Positions 1-9,383 of a stretch of DNA of 64,000 bases are shown piece by piece. Under the pieces are notes generated by a model. That model did no database searches. It was not told the origin of the DNA and worked only from the letters and a program-made list of their open reading frames with translations. Source of the stretch: Halothiobacillus sp. (lineage in GTDB: Bacteria > Pseudomonadota > Gammaproteobacteria > Halothiobacillales > Halothiobacillaceae); contig JAGXIF010000029.1 of assembly GCA_024635755.1 (NCBI GenBank), positions 1 through 64,000 of the forward strand, read 5' to 3'. The position numbers and the translations under genes were made by a program. Positions within the stretch are counted from its first letter, which is position 1. Each line of letters begins with the position of its first letter.

Positions 1-90
1 AAGCGCGCCGCTGTCGTCCGGCTGCCGAAAAGGCCGTCCTCTCGACCTCGGACCACACGTAGCTTAAATGGCAACGAATATTTAGCCATA

Positions 91-132
91 AGAAAACCCC
101 TGTCAGTTGGATTGGTGTCCAACTTTCAGGGG
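91..132 (-). terminator. Rho-independent terminator of acs
   Basis: Two stacked stems are visible: CCCCTG (97-102) pairs with CAGGGG (127-132), and AGTTGG (105-110) pairs with CCAACT (119-124), separated by a 2-nt internal loop. Read on the minus strand the hairpin is followed by TTTTCTT. It lies about 50 nt past the acs stop codon. Confidence 0.8.
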
Positions 133-183
133 TCAGTTCAAAAGGCTGCGGGGCTTTGCTCATTGCGACCGAGCCGTATCGAC

Positions 184-2148
184 TCAGTCTTTACCCATCA
201 GCTGATCAAGGATCGCCGGGTTCTCCAGGGTGGAGGTATCGCCTTCCGGCAGCTCGTCCTTGGCGATGCCGCGCAGCAGGCGGCGCATGATCTTGCCCGA
301 GCGGGTCTTGGGCAGATTGTCGCCAAAGCGGATCTCTTCCGGCTTGGCGATCGGTCCGATCTGCTCGGTGACCCAGTCGCGCAAGGTCTTGACCATGGCC
401 TCGGCGGCCTCGCCCTTCGGCCGGTCGCCCTTGACCACGACGAAGGCAACGATCGACTCACCCTTCACATCGTGCGGACGCCCCACCACAGCGGCCTCGG
501 CCACCTCCGGGTGCGCGACCAGCGCCGACTCGACCTCCATGGTGCCCAGGCGGTGGCCCGAGACGTTGATGACGTCGTCAATGCGACCCATGATCCAGAT
601 GAAGCCATCCTGATCACGACGCGCAGAGTCACCCGCCAGGTAGTAGCCCGGCAGGTTGTCGGGGAAGTAGGTGCGCTGGAAGCGCTCATCGTCGCCCCAG
701 ATGGTACGCAGCATCGACGGCCAGGGCCGCTTGATCACTAGGTTGCCGCCGCTCTCGGTCGGCACCGAGTGGCCTTGGTCGTCGACTACGTCGGCAATGA
801 CCCCCGGCAGCGGAAGGGTGCAGGAGCCCGGCACCAGATCGATTGCCCCCGGAATGGGCGCGATCAGGTGGGCGCCGGTCTCGGTCTGCCACCACGTGTC
901 GGTGATCGGGCAACGGCCGCCGCCGATGACCTGGTAATACCAGACCCAAGCCTCGGGGTTGATCGGCTCGCCCACCGTGCCCAGCAGGCGCAGGCTGGAG
1001 AGGTCGTACTTGCCTGGCACCTCGTCGCCAAGCTTCATCAGGGCACGGATAGCGGTCGGCGCAGTGTAGAACACGCTGACCTTGTGACGCTCGACCATGT
1101 CCCAGAATCGGCCGCCGTCCGGGTAGGTCGGCACGCCCTCGAAGACCACCTGGGTCACGCCCAGCGCGAGCGGGCCGTAGGTGACGTAGGTGTGGCCGGT
1201 GATCCAGCCAACGTCGGCGGTGCACCAGTAGACATCATCGTCGTTGAGGTCGAAGACCCAGGAGGAGGTCATCGCCGCGTTGACCAGATAGCCGCCCGAG
1301 GAATGCACGATGCCCTTGGGCTTGCCGGTCGAACCGGAGGTATAGAGGATGAACAGTGGGTGCTCGGCCTCGACCATCACCGGCTCGCACTCGGCCGGCT
1401 GGCCGTCGATGGCCTCGGCCCAGGTCAGCTCCTTCGCGCCGCCCGAGCCGTCGGTGCCCAAGCCGCCGATGTGCTCGAGCATGATCACGCTCTCGACCGA
1501 CGGGCAGCCATGCTGGAGGGCCTTGTCGACCTGCCCCTTGAGGATGACCTTCTTGCCGCCGCGCATGTTGCCGTCGGCGGTGATCACCATCTTGGCCTCG
1601 GTGTCGTTGATGCGATCGCGTAGCGCCTCGGCGGAGAAACCGCCGAAGACCACCGAGTGGATCGCACCGATCCGGGCACAGGCGAGCATGGCCACGGTCG
1701 CCTCGGGGATCATCGGCAGGTAGATGATCACGCGATCGCCCTTGCCGATGCCCTGGGCCTTCAGGCCATTGGCCAGTCGCGCGACGCGGTCGTGCAGTTC
1801 CTGGTAGGAGATGTGGCTGACCGTGCCATCGTCGGATTCCCCGATGATGGCGGTCTTCTCGGCCTTGGCCGGCAGGTGTCGGTCGATGCAGTTGACCGAC
1901 ACGTTCAGCCGCCCGTCGGCGAACCACTTGAAAAACGGCGCATTCGACTCGTCCAGGACCTCGGAAAACGGGGTGTCCCAGGTGACGAACTCGCGCGCGA
2001 GCCGCGCCCAGAAACCTTCGAAATCGCGCTCGGCCTCCGCGACCAACGCATCGAAGGCCGCCCGCGACCCGATTCTCGCCCGTTCGGAAAATTCCGGCGA
2101 CGGCGAGAAGACGCGTTTCTCGCTCAGCATGGACTCGAGGTTATCCAT
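184..2148 (-). CDS. acs: Acetyl-CoA synthetase (AMP-forming)
   Basis: Activates acetate with ATP and CoA to acetyl-CoA through acetyl-AMP in the cytoplasm. At 654 residues it has the usual Acs length. Visible motifs are the adenylate-forming loop [11 protein letters not shown] near residue 268 and the C-terminal PKTRSGK signature, in which K619 corresponds to the lysine that is reversibly acetylated in this family. The start is set by GGAG 8 nt upstream of ATG at 2148. The gene stands alone, transcribed away from xerD, and ends at a strong terminator. In an autotroph it would serve acetate assimilation or recycling, which is inference. The family assignment is secure; propionyl-CoA synthetase is less likely given the close match to Acs throughout. 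Confidence 0.96.
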   Translation of the reverse strand: MDNLESMLSEKRVFSPSPEFSERARIGSRAAFDALVAEAERDFEGFWARLAREFVTWDTPFSEVLDESNAPFFKWFADGRLNVSVNCIDRHLPAKAEKTAIIGESDDGTVSHISYQELHDRVARLANGLKAQGIGKGDRVIIYLPMIPEATVAMLACARIGAIHSVVFGGFSAEALRDRINDTEAKMVITADGNMRGGKKVILKGQVDKALQHGCPSVESVIMLEHIGGLGTDGSGGAKELTWAEAIDGQPAECEPVMVEAEHPLFILYTSGSTGKPKGIVHSSGGYLVNAAMTSSWVFDLNDDDVYWCTADVGWITGHTYVTYGPLALGVTQVVFEGVPTYPDGGRFWDMVERHKVSVFYTAPTAIRALMKLGDEVPGKYDLSSLRLLGTVGEPINPEAWVWYYQVIGGGRCPITDTWWQTETGAHLIAPIPGAIDLVPGSCTLPLPGVIADVVDDQGHSVPTESGGNLVIKRPWPSMLRTIWGDDERFQRTYFPDNLPGYYLAGDSARRDQDGFIWIMGRIDDVINVSGHRLGTMEVESALVAHPEVAEAAVVGRPHDVKGESIVAFVVVKGDRPKGEAAEAMVKTLRDWVTEQIGPIAKPEEIRFGDNLPKTRSGKIMRRLLRGIAKDELPEGDTSTLENPAILDQLMGKD

Positions 2149-2859
2149 AGAGACTCCATCGGTGTTCGTGAACTCGTTGATTCGCGCCCTTGCCGTCGGC
2201 GCACGTTAGGAAAAGACACTGATTAATCGGTGGCACCTCTGCGCGCTGGCCAGAGGCGTCACGGATTGACCAATGTTTCCCGAGGCGCAAGATTAGCAAA
2301 ATTCCCGGGGAATCTGGGAACCGTGAGCTCCGTCGTCCTCGGCGCCCGGCCCGACCTGCCACCGAGGCACCCGCCTTGGGCGCTCTCTGACGGGGATATT
2401 CCGAGACAATTTGGCTGGAATTCACGCTAAGCGACTGCCCCACAAGGGAAACGAAAGGCGATCACAAAGTTATGCACAAATACTGTGGACAACTTGGTGG
2501 AAAAGACGACGACAACCTTGCTGGGCGAAGACGGATCAGGGCTTTGCGCGGATTGTGCATTTTTTGGCCAACGTGACACCCCTTCCGTCGCACGCAACCT
2601 AACCTACTGTTTTACAATGCATACAAAATAAATTGGGCGAAATGTGCAAAACACGCCCTTTGGGACTTGGCGCCGCCCCCTGCTTGTGATACCGAAGCCG
2701 AATCAGATGTTCTTCTTGTGGATAAAACGGTGAACAAATAGCCGAAAAAGGTGGGGATCGACGCGGTTTTCCACCGGCAATCAGCCGCTTCCGTGCGTGC
2801 GCCTGCGCAACGGGCGGCCCAAGCGGCATAATGAACGGGTTACTTCCCAGGGCGGCGAC
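2149..2859. other. Long intergenic region between divergent acs and xerD
   Basis: About 710 nt without a credible gene. Short ORFs here show no protein-like composition. The half nearest xerD (about 2400-2800) is noticeably richer in A and T than its surroundings and carries several DnaA-box-like 9-mers, listed as a separate feature. The promoters of acs (minus) and xerD (plus) must lie here, but I could not pick convincing -35/-10 pairs. Confidence 0.6.
2470..2725. other. Cluster of DnaA-box-like 9-mers (possible origin or DnaA-titration site)
   Basis: Exact or near-exact matches to the DnaA box TTATNCACA are seen: TTATGCACA at 2470-2478 (plus), TGTGGACAA at 2484-2492 (reverse of TTGTCCACA), TGTGCAAAA at 2643-2651 (reverse of TTTTGCACA, one mismatch), and TGTGGATAA at 2717-2725 (reverse of the perfect box TTATCCACA). 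The first two face each other 5 nt apart. A weaker TTTTCCACC lies at 2767-2775. AT-rich stretches sit between them, for example around 2610-2635. Such clusters occur at oriC and at DnaA regulatory loci; which applies here is unknown. Confidence 0.5.
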
Positions 2860-3765
2860 ATGACCGACGACGAACTGATCACCGCATTCACGCAGGCCCT
2901 CTGGCTGGAGGAAAACCTCGCCGAGAACAGCCGCTCGGCCTATCGGTCCGACCTGGAACGCACGGCGCGCGCACTCTCCGGCCAGCCGGCGACCGACGAA
3001 ACCCGGGCACTGGCTTCGGCCGACGGCACCGCGCTGAACCGCCTGCTGGGCCAGCGCCTTGCCGACGGCGCCGCGCCCCGTTCGGTCGGCCGCATGCGCT
3101 CGGCCATCCGCCGCTTCTATGCCTGGGCCGGTCGCGAGGACCACATCCAACCCAATCCGGCCAACGACCTGCCGGCCCCGCGCCTGCCTCGCGCTCTGCC
3201 CACCGACATGGATGAAGCACAAGTCGAATCGCTACTCACCGCTCCCGACACCGGCACGCCGCTGGGGCTGCGCGACCGCGCCATGCTGGAGACCCTGTAT
3301 GCCACCGGACTGCGCGTCTCCGAGCTGGTTGGACTCACCTTGACCGAGATCAACCTCAATCACGGCGTGGCCCGCGTCAGGGGCAAGGGCGGACGCGAGC
3401 GCCTGGTGCCGATCGGCGACGAGGCCATCGCCTGGCTCAACCGCTATATCGCAGGCGCTCGGGGCCAGCTGCTGGGCCGCCGCCAGAGCAATGCGGTTTT
3501 CGTCACCGAACGCGGGACGGCGATGACCCGCCAGGCCTTCTGGTACCGGATCAAGCACCACGCGCGCACTGCCGGCCTGCGCCAGTTGCCCTCGCCGCAT
3601 ACACTGCGCCATGCCTTCGCCACGCACCTGCTCAATCACGGCGCCGATCTGCGCGCGCTACAGATGCTGCTCGGGCATGCCGACCTGTCGACCACCCAGA
3701 TATACACACACGTCGCCACCGCCCGCCTGCAGGCCCTGCACGCCGAACACCACCCGCGCGGTTAG
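2860..3765 (+). CDS. xerD: Site-specific tyrosine recombinase XerD
   Basis: Partner of XerC in resolving chromosome dimers at dif. At 301 residues it has the standard length. An N-terminal SAM-like core-binding domain is followed by the catalytic domain with R152 (ATGLRVSEL), the lysine in RGKGGRERLVP, H247 and R250 (HTLRH), H273 (LLGH) and the nucleophile Y282. The ORF is open further upstream to 2797, but the ATG at 2860 gives MTDDELI and the canonical length. The dsbC neighbour downstream matches the conserved xerD-dsbC order, which argues against a phage integrase. XerC is the only serious alternative, and the dsbC context favours XerD. Confidence 0.93.
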   Translation: MTDDELITAFTQALWLEENLAENSRSAYRSDLERTARALSGQPATDETRALASADGTALNRLLGQRLADGAAPRSVGRMRSAIRRFYAWAGREDHIQPNPANDLPAPRLPRALPTDMDEAQVESLLTAPDTGTPLGLRDRAMLETLYATGLRVSELVGLTLTEINLNHGVARVRGKGGRERLVPIGDEAIAWLNRYIAGARGQLLGRRQSNAVFVTERGTAMTRQAFWYRIKHHARTAGLRQLPSPHTLRHAFATHLLNHGADLRALQMLLGHADLSTTQIYTHVATARLQALHAEHHPRG

Positions 3766-3892
3766 ATAGAGCCTCTGATTGAATCGACGACGTCGAGGGC
3801 TGCACGCAGGCGCCGCGGAATGCGACAATGGAACCTAGGCCTCGGCCACCACTCCAACGGCTGATTCCATTCACACCCAGGTTCACGACACG

Positions 3893-4657
3893 ATGCCAAT
3901 GACTCTGCTGCACTCCCTGACCCCGCCTCCCCGCCATCGCCTGCTGGGCTCCGCCTTGGCCCTGTCGCTCGCGGCACCGTTTGCCGGGGCGATGGCCGAC
4001 GACAAGCAGATCGTCACCGACGCCCTCCAGCAGCACATGCCGGGCATCCCGATCGACTCGCTCGAGGAAAGCCCGGCCAAAGGCATCTACGAGCTGGTCT
4101 CCAACGGTCAGATCGCCTACGTCACGGCGGACGGCAAGTACCTGATCGCCGGCGACCTGATCGACATCGAGAACCGGCGTAATCTCACCCAGACCAAGCA
4201 GGACCAGCAGCGACTCGGCATGCTCGAAGGCATTGCCGACGACCGCAAGCTGGTCTACCCGGCCGAGGGCGAGAAAAAGCACGCCATCACCATCCTGACG
4301 GACCCGACCTGCCCCTTCTGCAACAAGCTGCACAAGGAGCTGCCCGCCCTGCGCGAGGCAGGCGTGGAAGTGACCTACATCCTCACGCCGCGCCAGGGTG
4401 CGGGCTCGAAAGGCTTCGATCTGTCCTCACGCGTGCAGTGCGCCGATGAACCCAAAAAGGCGCTCGAGCTGGCCATGGCCGGCAAGTCGGTCAGCAGCGA
4501 GGCCTGCAAGAACGACATGATCAAACAGAACATGGATCTGTCCGGCCGGCTGGGGATGAGCGGCACGCCGTACACCATCCTGCCGAGCGGCACGGCCCTC
4601 CCCGGCTACCGCCCGGCCGAGGTGATGCTCGAAGCCATCCGGTCGACCAGCGGCTGA
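3893..4657 (+). CDS. dsbC: Thiol:disulfide interchange protein DsbC
   Basis: Periplasmic disulfide isomerase that reshuffles wrong disulfides and is kept reduced by DsbD. The protein has 254 residues with an N-terminal signal peptide (hydrophobic stretch LLGSALALSLAAPFAGAMA). An N-terminal dimerisation domain is followed by a thioredoxin fold with the active site C140-P-F-C143 in DPTCPFCNK. E. coli DsbC has CGYC, so the dipeptide between the cysteines differs. A second cysteine pair is present near residues 183 and 204, as in DsbC. It follows xerD by about 130 nt and ends at a strong terminator. DsbG would be an alternative, but the xerD linkage favours DsbC. Confidence 0.92.
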   Translation: MPMTLLHSLTPPPRHRLLGSALALSLAAPFAGAMADDKQIVTDALQQHMPGIPIDSLEESPAKGIYELVSNGQIAYVTADGKYLIAGDLIDIENRRNLTQTKQDQQRLGMLEGIADDRKLVYPAEGEKKHAITILTDPTCPFCNKLHKELPALREAGVEVTYILTPRQGAGSKGFDLSSRVQCADEPKKALELAMAGKSVSSEACKNDMIKQNMDLSGRLGMSGTPYTILPSGTALPGYRPAEVMLEAIRSTSG

Positions 4658-4670
4658 TCCAGCCGCCGCC

Positions 4671-4705
4671 CGGGCCACTCAGGCCACTCAGGCCACCAGG
4701 GCCAC
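4671..4705 (+). repeat. Short tandem GGCCACTCA-type repeat
   Basis: Four near-copies of a 9-10-nt unit (GGCCACTCA, GGCCACTCA, GGCCACCAG, GGCCACC) run between the dsbC stop codon and its terminator. No function is apparent; it is probably replication slippage. Confidence 0.5.
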
Positions 4706-4707
4706 CT

Positions 4708-4738
4708 CCCCCGCCCACCATTCCGGCGGGGGTTTTTT
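4708..4738 (+). terminator. Rho-independent terminator of dsbC
   Basis: CCCCCGCC (4708-4715) pairs with GGCGGGGG (4725-4732) and is followed directly by six T residues (4733-4738). It lies about 50 nt after the dsbC stop. Confidence 0.9.
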
Positions 4739-4812
4739 ATGCCCAGTGAATGCCGCATTCTGCCCGCCGCCACGTGCCGGGCAGAATGCAGGGCGACAGA
4801 GCAGGAATCGGC

Positions 4813-4839
4813 TAAAGTCCGGCGCCCACCGACCGATAA
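4813..4839 (+). promoter_or_regulatory. Sigma-28 (FliA) promoter of the chemoreceptor gene
   Basis: TAAAGTCC (4813-4820), an 11-nt spacer and ACCGATAA (4832-4839) match the FliA consensus TAAAGTTT-N11-GCCGATAA at 13 of 16 positions with exact spacing. It lies about 100 nt upstream of the methyl-accepting chemotaxis gene, a typical member of the flagellar late-gene class. Confidence 0.8.
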
Positions 4840-4936
4840 CAGGTAGACCTGCCCGTGCCGGATTTCCGCCGGCCCGCGGCAACCCACGATCGTCAGTACC
4901 CGCACCAGAACTATAAAGAGGAGCGTCTGAACCGCC

Positions 4937-6577
4937 ATGACCATCAAGGTAAAACTGATTCTGTTGGTGATCCTGGCCGCGGCCGCGACCATCAGCGTGA
5001 GCATCTTCGGCATCCTCGCCGAAAAACACGGGCAGGTACTGGCAGAAAAGAACCACAACCTGCGGATCGTGCCCACCAACCACGTGGCCACCTCGATCCA
5101 GCTGATCAACCAGATGACCACCGAGTCGCTGCTCGCCCTGCAGCATGACCCCGAGGGCCGCACGGCGGCGATGCATAACCACGGCATCGAGCGCCATCTC
5201 GACGTTATCGAAAACAACCTCGCCAAACTCGAAACCGTCAACGCCAAGATCGCCGCCATCAGCCATCGCAAGCCCGTTTCCAACGAGGCCCAGCAGGCGC
5301 TGTTCGACACCCAGGAGACGCTGGTGGACGTCGCCTTCAAACCATTACGACAAAAGCTCGACCAGGGCAACTACGTCGGCGCCCAAGCCCTGCTGACCCT
5401 GACGCTTTCCGAGGCGCTGCCCGAGTTTGACCAGGCAGCGGATACCTACCAGGGAATCCTGCGCGACAACATGGAACGTGAACTCGAGCGCAGCGCGGAC
5501 AGTGTCCAGGTCGACATTTTCCGCTATATCGGCATCGCGCTGATCGGCATCCTGATCACCTGGGGCATCGCCATCTGGGTAATCCGCAGCATCACTCAGG
5601 GCCTGCGCGCAGCCGACCGCTTCGCCACCAACTTCGCCGAGGGCAACCTGAGCGAGCCGGTCGAGATGCAGAATCGCGACGAAATCGCCGAAATCATCAC
5701 CCACATGAACACCGCGCGCGAATCCTTGCGCGAAACCCTGCAGCAGATCGGCAACGCCTCCGGGCAACTGGCCTCGGCGGCCGAGGAGACCTCGGCCGTC
5801 TCCGAGCAGACCGACCGCGGCGTGGCGCGCCAGATGCAGGAAATCGAGCAGGTCGCCGCCGCCATGAACGAGATGACTGCGACGGTCGAGGATGTCGCCC
5901 GCAACGCCGCCGATGCGTCCACCGGGGCACAAGAGGCCAACGACTCGGCCAAGCAAGGCCAGCAGGTGCTCGGCAACGCGGTCAATGCCGTGGGCATCCT
6001 CTCCGACGAGATCCGTCAGTCCTCGGACACCATCGATTCGCTCAAGGCCGAGTCGGAGGAAATCGGCAAGGTACTCGACGTGATCGGCGCCATTGCCGAC
6101 CAGACCAACCTCCTCGCGCTGAACGCGGCCATCGAGGCTGCCCGGGCCGGCGAACACGGCCGCGGTTTCGCGGTGGTCGCCGAGGAAGTGCGCGCGCTCG
6201 CCTCGCGCACCCAGGGCTCCACCGAGGAGATCCACTCGATGATCGCCCGCCTGCAAGCACGCTCCGGTGACGCCGTGTCGGCGATGAAGCGGGCCCATGA
6301 CCAAGTCGATCAGAGCACCCGCGCCATGTCAGAGACCGAGGCGGCCCTGGGCGAGATCGCCAATGGCGTCAGCGGCATCAACGATCTCAACTTCCAGATC
6401 GCCAGCGCCGCCGAAGAGCAGAGCGCGGTCGCCGAGGAGGTCAACCGCAACGTTCAGACCATCTCGCAGATCAGTGAAGAATCGGCCCAGGGCGCCACCC
6501 AGACCAAGACCGCCTCCGCGGAACTCGCCCGACTGGCCGAGGAACTGCAGTCACAGATCAGTCGCTTCAGGCTTTGA
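4937..6577 (+). CDS. Methyl-accepting chemotaxis protein
   Basis: Inner-membrane chemoreceptor of 546 residues that signals to CheA/CheW. One membrane helix lies at about residues 4-22. A periplasmic helical bundle of about 170 residues is followed by a second helix (about 197-216), a HAMP linker (about 217-270) and a long cytoplasmic coiled coil. The coiled coil contains the highly conserved hairpin tip around residues 375-425 ([20 protein letters not shown]). The ligand is not predictable from sequence. No C-terminal CheR/CheB tether pentapeptide is visible. An AGAGGAG element lies 13 nt from the ATG, a rather long spacing, but the start places the first helix as expected. A FliA promoter upstream and a terminator downstream make it a single-gene unit. 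Confidence 0.95.
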   Translation: MTIKVKLILLVILAAAATISVSIFGILAEKHGQVLAEKNHNLRIVPTNHVATSIQLINQMTTESLLALQHDPEGRTAAMHNHGIERHLDVIENNLAKLETVNAKIAAISHRKPVSNEAQQALFDTQETLVDVAFKPLRQKLDQGNYVGAQALLTLTLSEALPEFDQAADTYQGILRDNMERELERSADSVQVDIFRYIGIALIGILITWGIAIWVIRSITQGLRAADRFATNFAEGNLSEPVEMQNRDEIAEIITHMNTARESLRETLQQIGNASGQLASAAEETSAVSEQTDRGVARQMQEIEQVAAAMNEMTATVEDVARNAADASTGAQEANDSAKQGQQVLGNAVNAVGILSDEIRQSSDTIDSLKAESEEIGKVLDVIGAIADQTNLLALNAAIEAARAGEHGRGFAVVAEEVRALASRTQGSTEEIHSMIARLQARSGDAVSAMKRAHDQVDQSTRAMSETEAALGEIANGVSGINDLNFQIASAAEEQSAVAEEVNRNVQTISQISEESAQGATQTKTASAELARLAEELQSQISRFRL

Positions 6578-6610
6578 TGCCCGGTAGCCGAACTGCCCGT
6601 CCGAGCCAAC

Positions 6611-6641
6611 AGATCCGCCCTCCGGCGGGTCTGTTTTTTTT
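6611..6641 (+). terminator. Rho-independent terminator of the chemoreceptor gene
   Basis: AGATCCGCC (6611-6619) pairs with GGCGGGTCT (6624-6632), with one G-T pair, followed by a run of eight T residues (6634-6641). Confidence 0.9.
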
Positions 6642-6912
6642 GCGGCTCACGAATATTCCCTGAAGAGAGATTCGCTACCCAGCGAGCGTTTCGTCGCAGC
6701 CGCGCGTGACCAGCCTCGCCGCCCGGCTAGAGCACTGAAGCGCCACCCATGGGCGCGACATCGAAGCACCACGTCGGGCGAGGCGAGCTGCAGGCGGAGG
6801 AATCAGCGGGCGACATGAGCGCGCTGCTCCGGCTCCGTCACGCCATGCATCGATCATCGGATGCTACGCTCTGCTGCGCCCCTTGAACTGAACCCTTGCG
6901 CCAGGTCGCAGA
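6642..6912. other. Intergenic region between the chemoreceptor terminator and the epimerase-like gene
   Basis: About 270 nt of ordinary high-GC sequence. I see no gene, repeat or convincing promoter here. Confidence 0.5.
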
Positions 6913-7818
6913 GTGACCGAGATGACCCCAGAGACCCACCCCATCGTGCTGATCGGCTATGGCGACATCGCCGGGCGAGTGGCCGCCCATCTCCCGGACC
7001 ATGCCATCACGACCATCGCCCGTCAGCATACCGAACCGTCCGAAGGGCACCGAGGCGACTGGCACTCGCTGGTCATCGACCTGGACCGGGACACCCCCAT
7101 CCCGGACGAAGCATTCCGCGCCGATGCCATCTGGGTGTACCTCGCTCCCCCACCCCGCACGGGCCAGGACGACCCGCGCGTGGCACGCTGGCTCCAAGAA
7201 GCCTCTGGCCCCCCCGCAGCGATGATCTACGTCAGCACCACGGGGGTCTACGGCGATCAGGGGGGCAAGCGGGTGGACGAATCCACGCCCCCGAGCCCCG
7301 GCCACGACCGGGGCTGGCGCCGTCTGGATGCGGAGAACCAATTCCGCGAACATGCCGCGGCCAACAACACACCCCTGACCTGCCTGCGCGTGACCGGCAT
7401 CTACAACTGCGAGCGCCTGCCACTGGCAAAGCTGCGCGCCGGCACACCCGTCCCCGGCGGCGAGCAAGCGCCCTGGTCCAACCGCATCCAAGCTGACGAC
7501 CTGGCCGACATCATCATCCGGCTGATCGCCCGGATCGATACGGGCCAACCGGTCACCGGCACCTTCAATGTCTCCGACAACCACCCAATGCGGATCAGCG
7601 AGGTCTACCGCCTCACCGCCGAGCACTTCGGCCTGGCCAGCCCGCCTGAGGCCGCCATGGAAGACGTGCTGGCCCAGGCCAGCCCCATGGCCCGCGAATT
7701 CTTGAGCGAATCACGCTGCATCGATGCCAGCGCCATCCAGCAGGCACTCGGCTGGCAACCTCGGTACCCGGACCTCAAGGCAACACTGGCCGCCTGCGGA
7801 GACACGCCAACCCAGTAG
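6913..7818 (+). CDS. NAD(P)-dependent epimerase/dehydratase-like protein (YeeZ-type SDR)
   Basis: Atypical short-chain dehydrogenase of 301 residues. The N-terminal strand-loop-helix IVLIGYGDIAGRVAAHL is a Rossmann nucleotide-binding loop. The motif TTGVYGDQGGKRVDE places the catalytic-type tyrosine, as in NAD-dependent epimerases. The C-terminal half carries the NVSDNHPMRISEVY segment seen in nucleotide-sugar-epimerase relatives of unknown substrate. GTG at 6913 or ATG at 6922 could start the protein; neither has a good ribosome site. It appears to be monocistronic. The family is clear; the substrate is not. Confidence 0.8.
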   Translation: MTEMTPETHPIVLIGYGDIAGRVAAHLPDHAITTIARQHTEPSEGHRGDWHSLVIDLDRDTPIPDEAFRADAIWVYLAPPPRTGQDDPRVARWLQEASGPPAAMIYVSTTGVYGDQGGKRVDESTPPSPGHDRGWRRLDAENQFREHAAANNTPLTCLRVTGIYNCERLPLAKLRAGTPVPGGEQAPWSNRIQADDLADIIIRLIARIDTGQPVTGTFNVSDNHPMRISEVYRLTAEHFGLASPPEAAMEDVLAQASPMAREFLSESRCIDASAIQQALGWQPRYPDLKATLAACGDTPTQ

Positions 7819-7954
7819 GACTGCCTTCACGCTGCCAGCCCAAGGCCCTCTCCATCGTCCGCAACCACTGCCGCTCCCGTTTCCGCCCACTGACCCGCTC
7901 GTAGCCACCCGGCAAGCCCTTTTCGTTGGCTCCACGGACTCCGCAATGCCAATG

Positions 7955-7981
7955 AAAAAAGGCGCCCGAAGGCGCCTTTTT
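7955..7981 (-). terminator. Bidirectional hairpin terminator after porin 1
   Basis: GGCGCC (7961-7966), a CGAA loop and GGCGCC (7971-7976) form a hairpin flanked by six A residues on the left and five T residues on the right, so it can work on both strands. It lies 25-50 nt beyond the stop of the minus-strand porin. An almost identical copy follows the second porin (9333-9357). Confidence 0.85.
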
Positions 7982-8005
7982 GGTCCAGGTCGATTCTAGG
8001 ATCGA

Positions 8006-9100
8006 TTAGAACTTATGGACGAGGCCCAGCGAGAAGGCGTTGTTGTCATTGCCCAGATCGGCGGTGTCGACTGCCGCGGACTCACCATGACCGGTCTTGT
8101 AACCCACGGCGTAGCTTCCGATGCCGCTCTCGTTCGACATCGCCGCGTAGGCAGCATAGATCTTGGTCTGCTTGCTCAGCTTGTAGTCGTAACCGATTGC
8201 CCAAAGATCAGCACCGGAGTCGGCGACGCTGTCGACTTCGCTGGCCTGAAAGTAGTGTGCCTTAACCATGCTCTTTCCGAAGGAGTAGGCGGCGCCTGCG
8301 CCCCACATGTCCATCTCGCCGCCATATGCGCCGGCAGCCGCTTGCGCCTCGGTCATGTAGTTGACGTTCTCGACGCCCTGGTAAAGACCCATCACCTTGA
8401 AGCCGCCCATCTTGTACTGAGCCGCGACGCGGTAGGCGCTCTGAGAGTCTTCTTCGCCAGCGACTTCCGAACGGTTGTGCTTCTCGTAGCCGGCGATGAT
8501 GCCGAAGCCGCCAACTTCGTAAGCAACGTTCGCGCTGACCGCGTCAGAATCGTTGTTGATGTTCGTTTTAGTATCGGAAACGTACGCGACAGTCGCCTGC
8601 AAGCCGCCAACGTCCGGGGTGATGTAGGCGACGGTGTTGTTGTAGCGCTGATCCCAGTTGTTATCCGAGCCACCAACCGAACGGCCACGCAGGATAGAGC
8701 GCGCATCACCGACAGTGTCACCGAACAGGTCGTACTTGCCACGCACGTCCTTAAAGGGCGTGTCATGGGCACCGGCGTACATCGTGCCCCAGTTGCCGGT
8801 AAAGCCGATAAAGGTATTACGGGTGTCGCTCGACTTCAGGCCTGCTGCGTTGTCGCCACCCCAGTCCAACTCGTTTTCCCACTGGTAGATCAGCGAGAGG
8901 TTTTCGGTGATCGCTTCCTTGCCCTTGATCCCGATACGCGACGAGTTGGACGCCAGGCTGTAATCGGCGTTGTCGGCCACGTCGCCGCCCCAGAAATCGT
9001 AGGACGCGTGGATCTTGCCGTACAGCGTGGTGTCGGCGATGGCTGCAGCCGGAGCGGCAACCGCGGCCGCAACGGCCATGGCGATGATGTGCTTTTTCAT
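8006..9100 (-). CDS. Outer-membrane general porin, copy 1
   Basis: Trimeric beta-barrel porin of the Gram-negative Porin_4 type, 364 residues, for passive diffusion across the outer membrane. It has a signal peptide (MKKHIIAMAVAAAVAAPAAAIA) ending at AxA before DTTLYGKIHAS, alternating hydrophobic barrel strands throughout and the terminal HKF, a typical C-terminal aromatic for BAM recognition. GGGAG lies about 10 nt upstream of the ATG. It is a tandem paralog of the gene at 9384-10451, nearly identical in the signal peptide and first strands but divergent in the loop regions. Solute specificity cannot be read from the sequence. Confidence 0.92.
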   Translation of the reverse strand: MKKHIIAMAVAAAVAAPAAAIADTTLYGKIHASYDFWGGDVADNADYSLASNSSRIGIKGKEAITENLSLIYQWENELDWGGDNAAGLKSSDTRNTFIGFTGNWGTMYAGAHDTPFKDVRGKYDLFGDTVGDARSILRGRSVGGSDNNWDQRYNNTVAYITPDVGGLQATVAYVSDTKTNINNDSDAVSANVAYEVGGFGIIAGYEKHNRSEVAGEEDSQSAYRVAAQYKMGGFKVMGLYQGVENVNYMTEAQAAAGAYGGEMDMWGAGAAYSFGKSMVKAHYFQASEVDSVADSGADLWAIGYDYKLSKQTKIYAAYAAMSNESGIGSYAVGYKTGHGESAAVDTADLGNDNNAFSLGLVHKF

Positions 9101-9294
9101 CAGTGAAACTCCCTAAATCACATGAAATTTGCAAAGGTCCGGACGGATAGGCCGTCAGACGCGAGGCATCGTGCGGTTAGGGAGTGACAAGATAATTACG
9201 ACACCACAGTGTTACCGGCAGCACGTGGCAAAAAAACAACGTTACTGGGTGGGTCAGATTGGCCACACACCGATTCCCTGTCCGTCGCTCGAAC

Positions 9295-9357
9295 ATAAAA
9301 AAAGCGCCCTGGCAGGCGCTTTCGCTCACAACAAAAAAGGCGCCCGAAGGCGCCTTT
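9295..9357 (-). terminator. Tandem terminators after porin 2
   Basis: Two hairpins lie in series on the minus strand. The first met by transcription is GGCGCC-CGAA-GGCGCC (9339-9354) with six A residues at 9333-9338, giving a U-tract in the minus transcript. The second is GCGCC (9304-9308) with GGCGC (9315-9319) and seven A residues at 9297-9303. The first has the same stem and loop as the porin 1 terminator. Confidence 0.85.
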
Positions 9358-9383
9358 GTCGTTCCGATCAATCTCAGGATTGA

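Noticed and set aside
2860-3765. Phage or integron integrase
   Set aside because: Length, motifs and the dsbC neighbour fit chromosomal XerD; no attachment site or mobile genes nearby.
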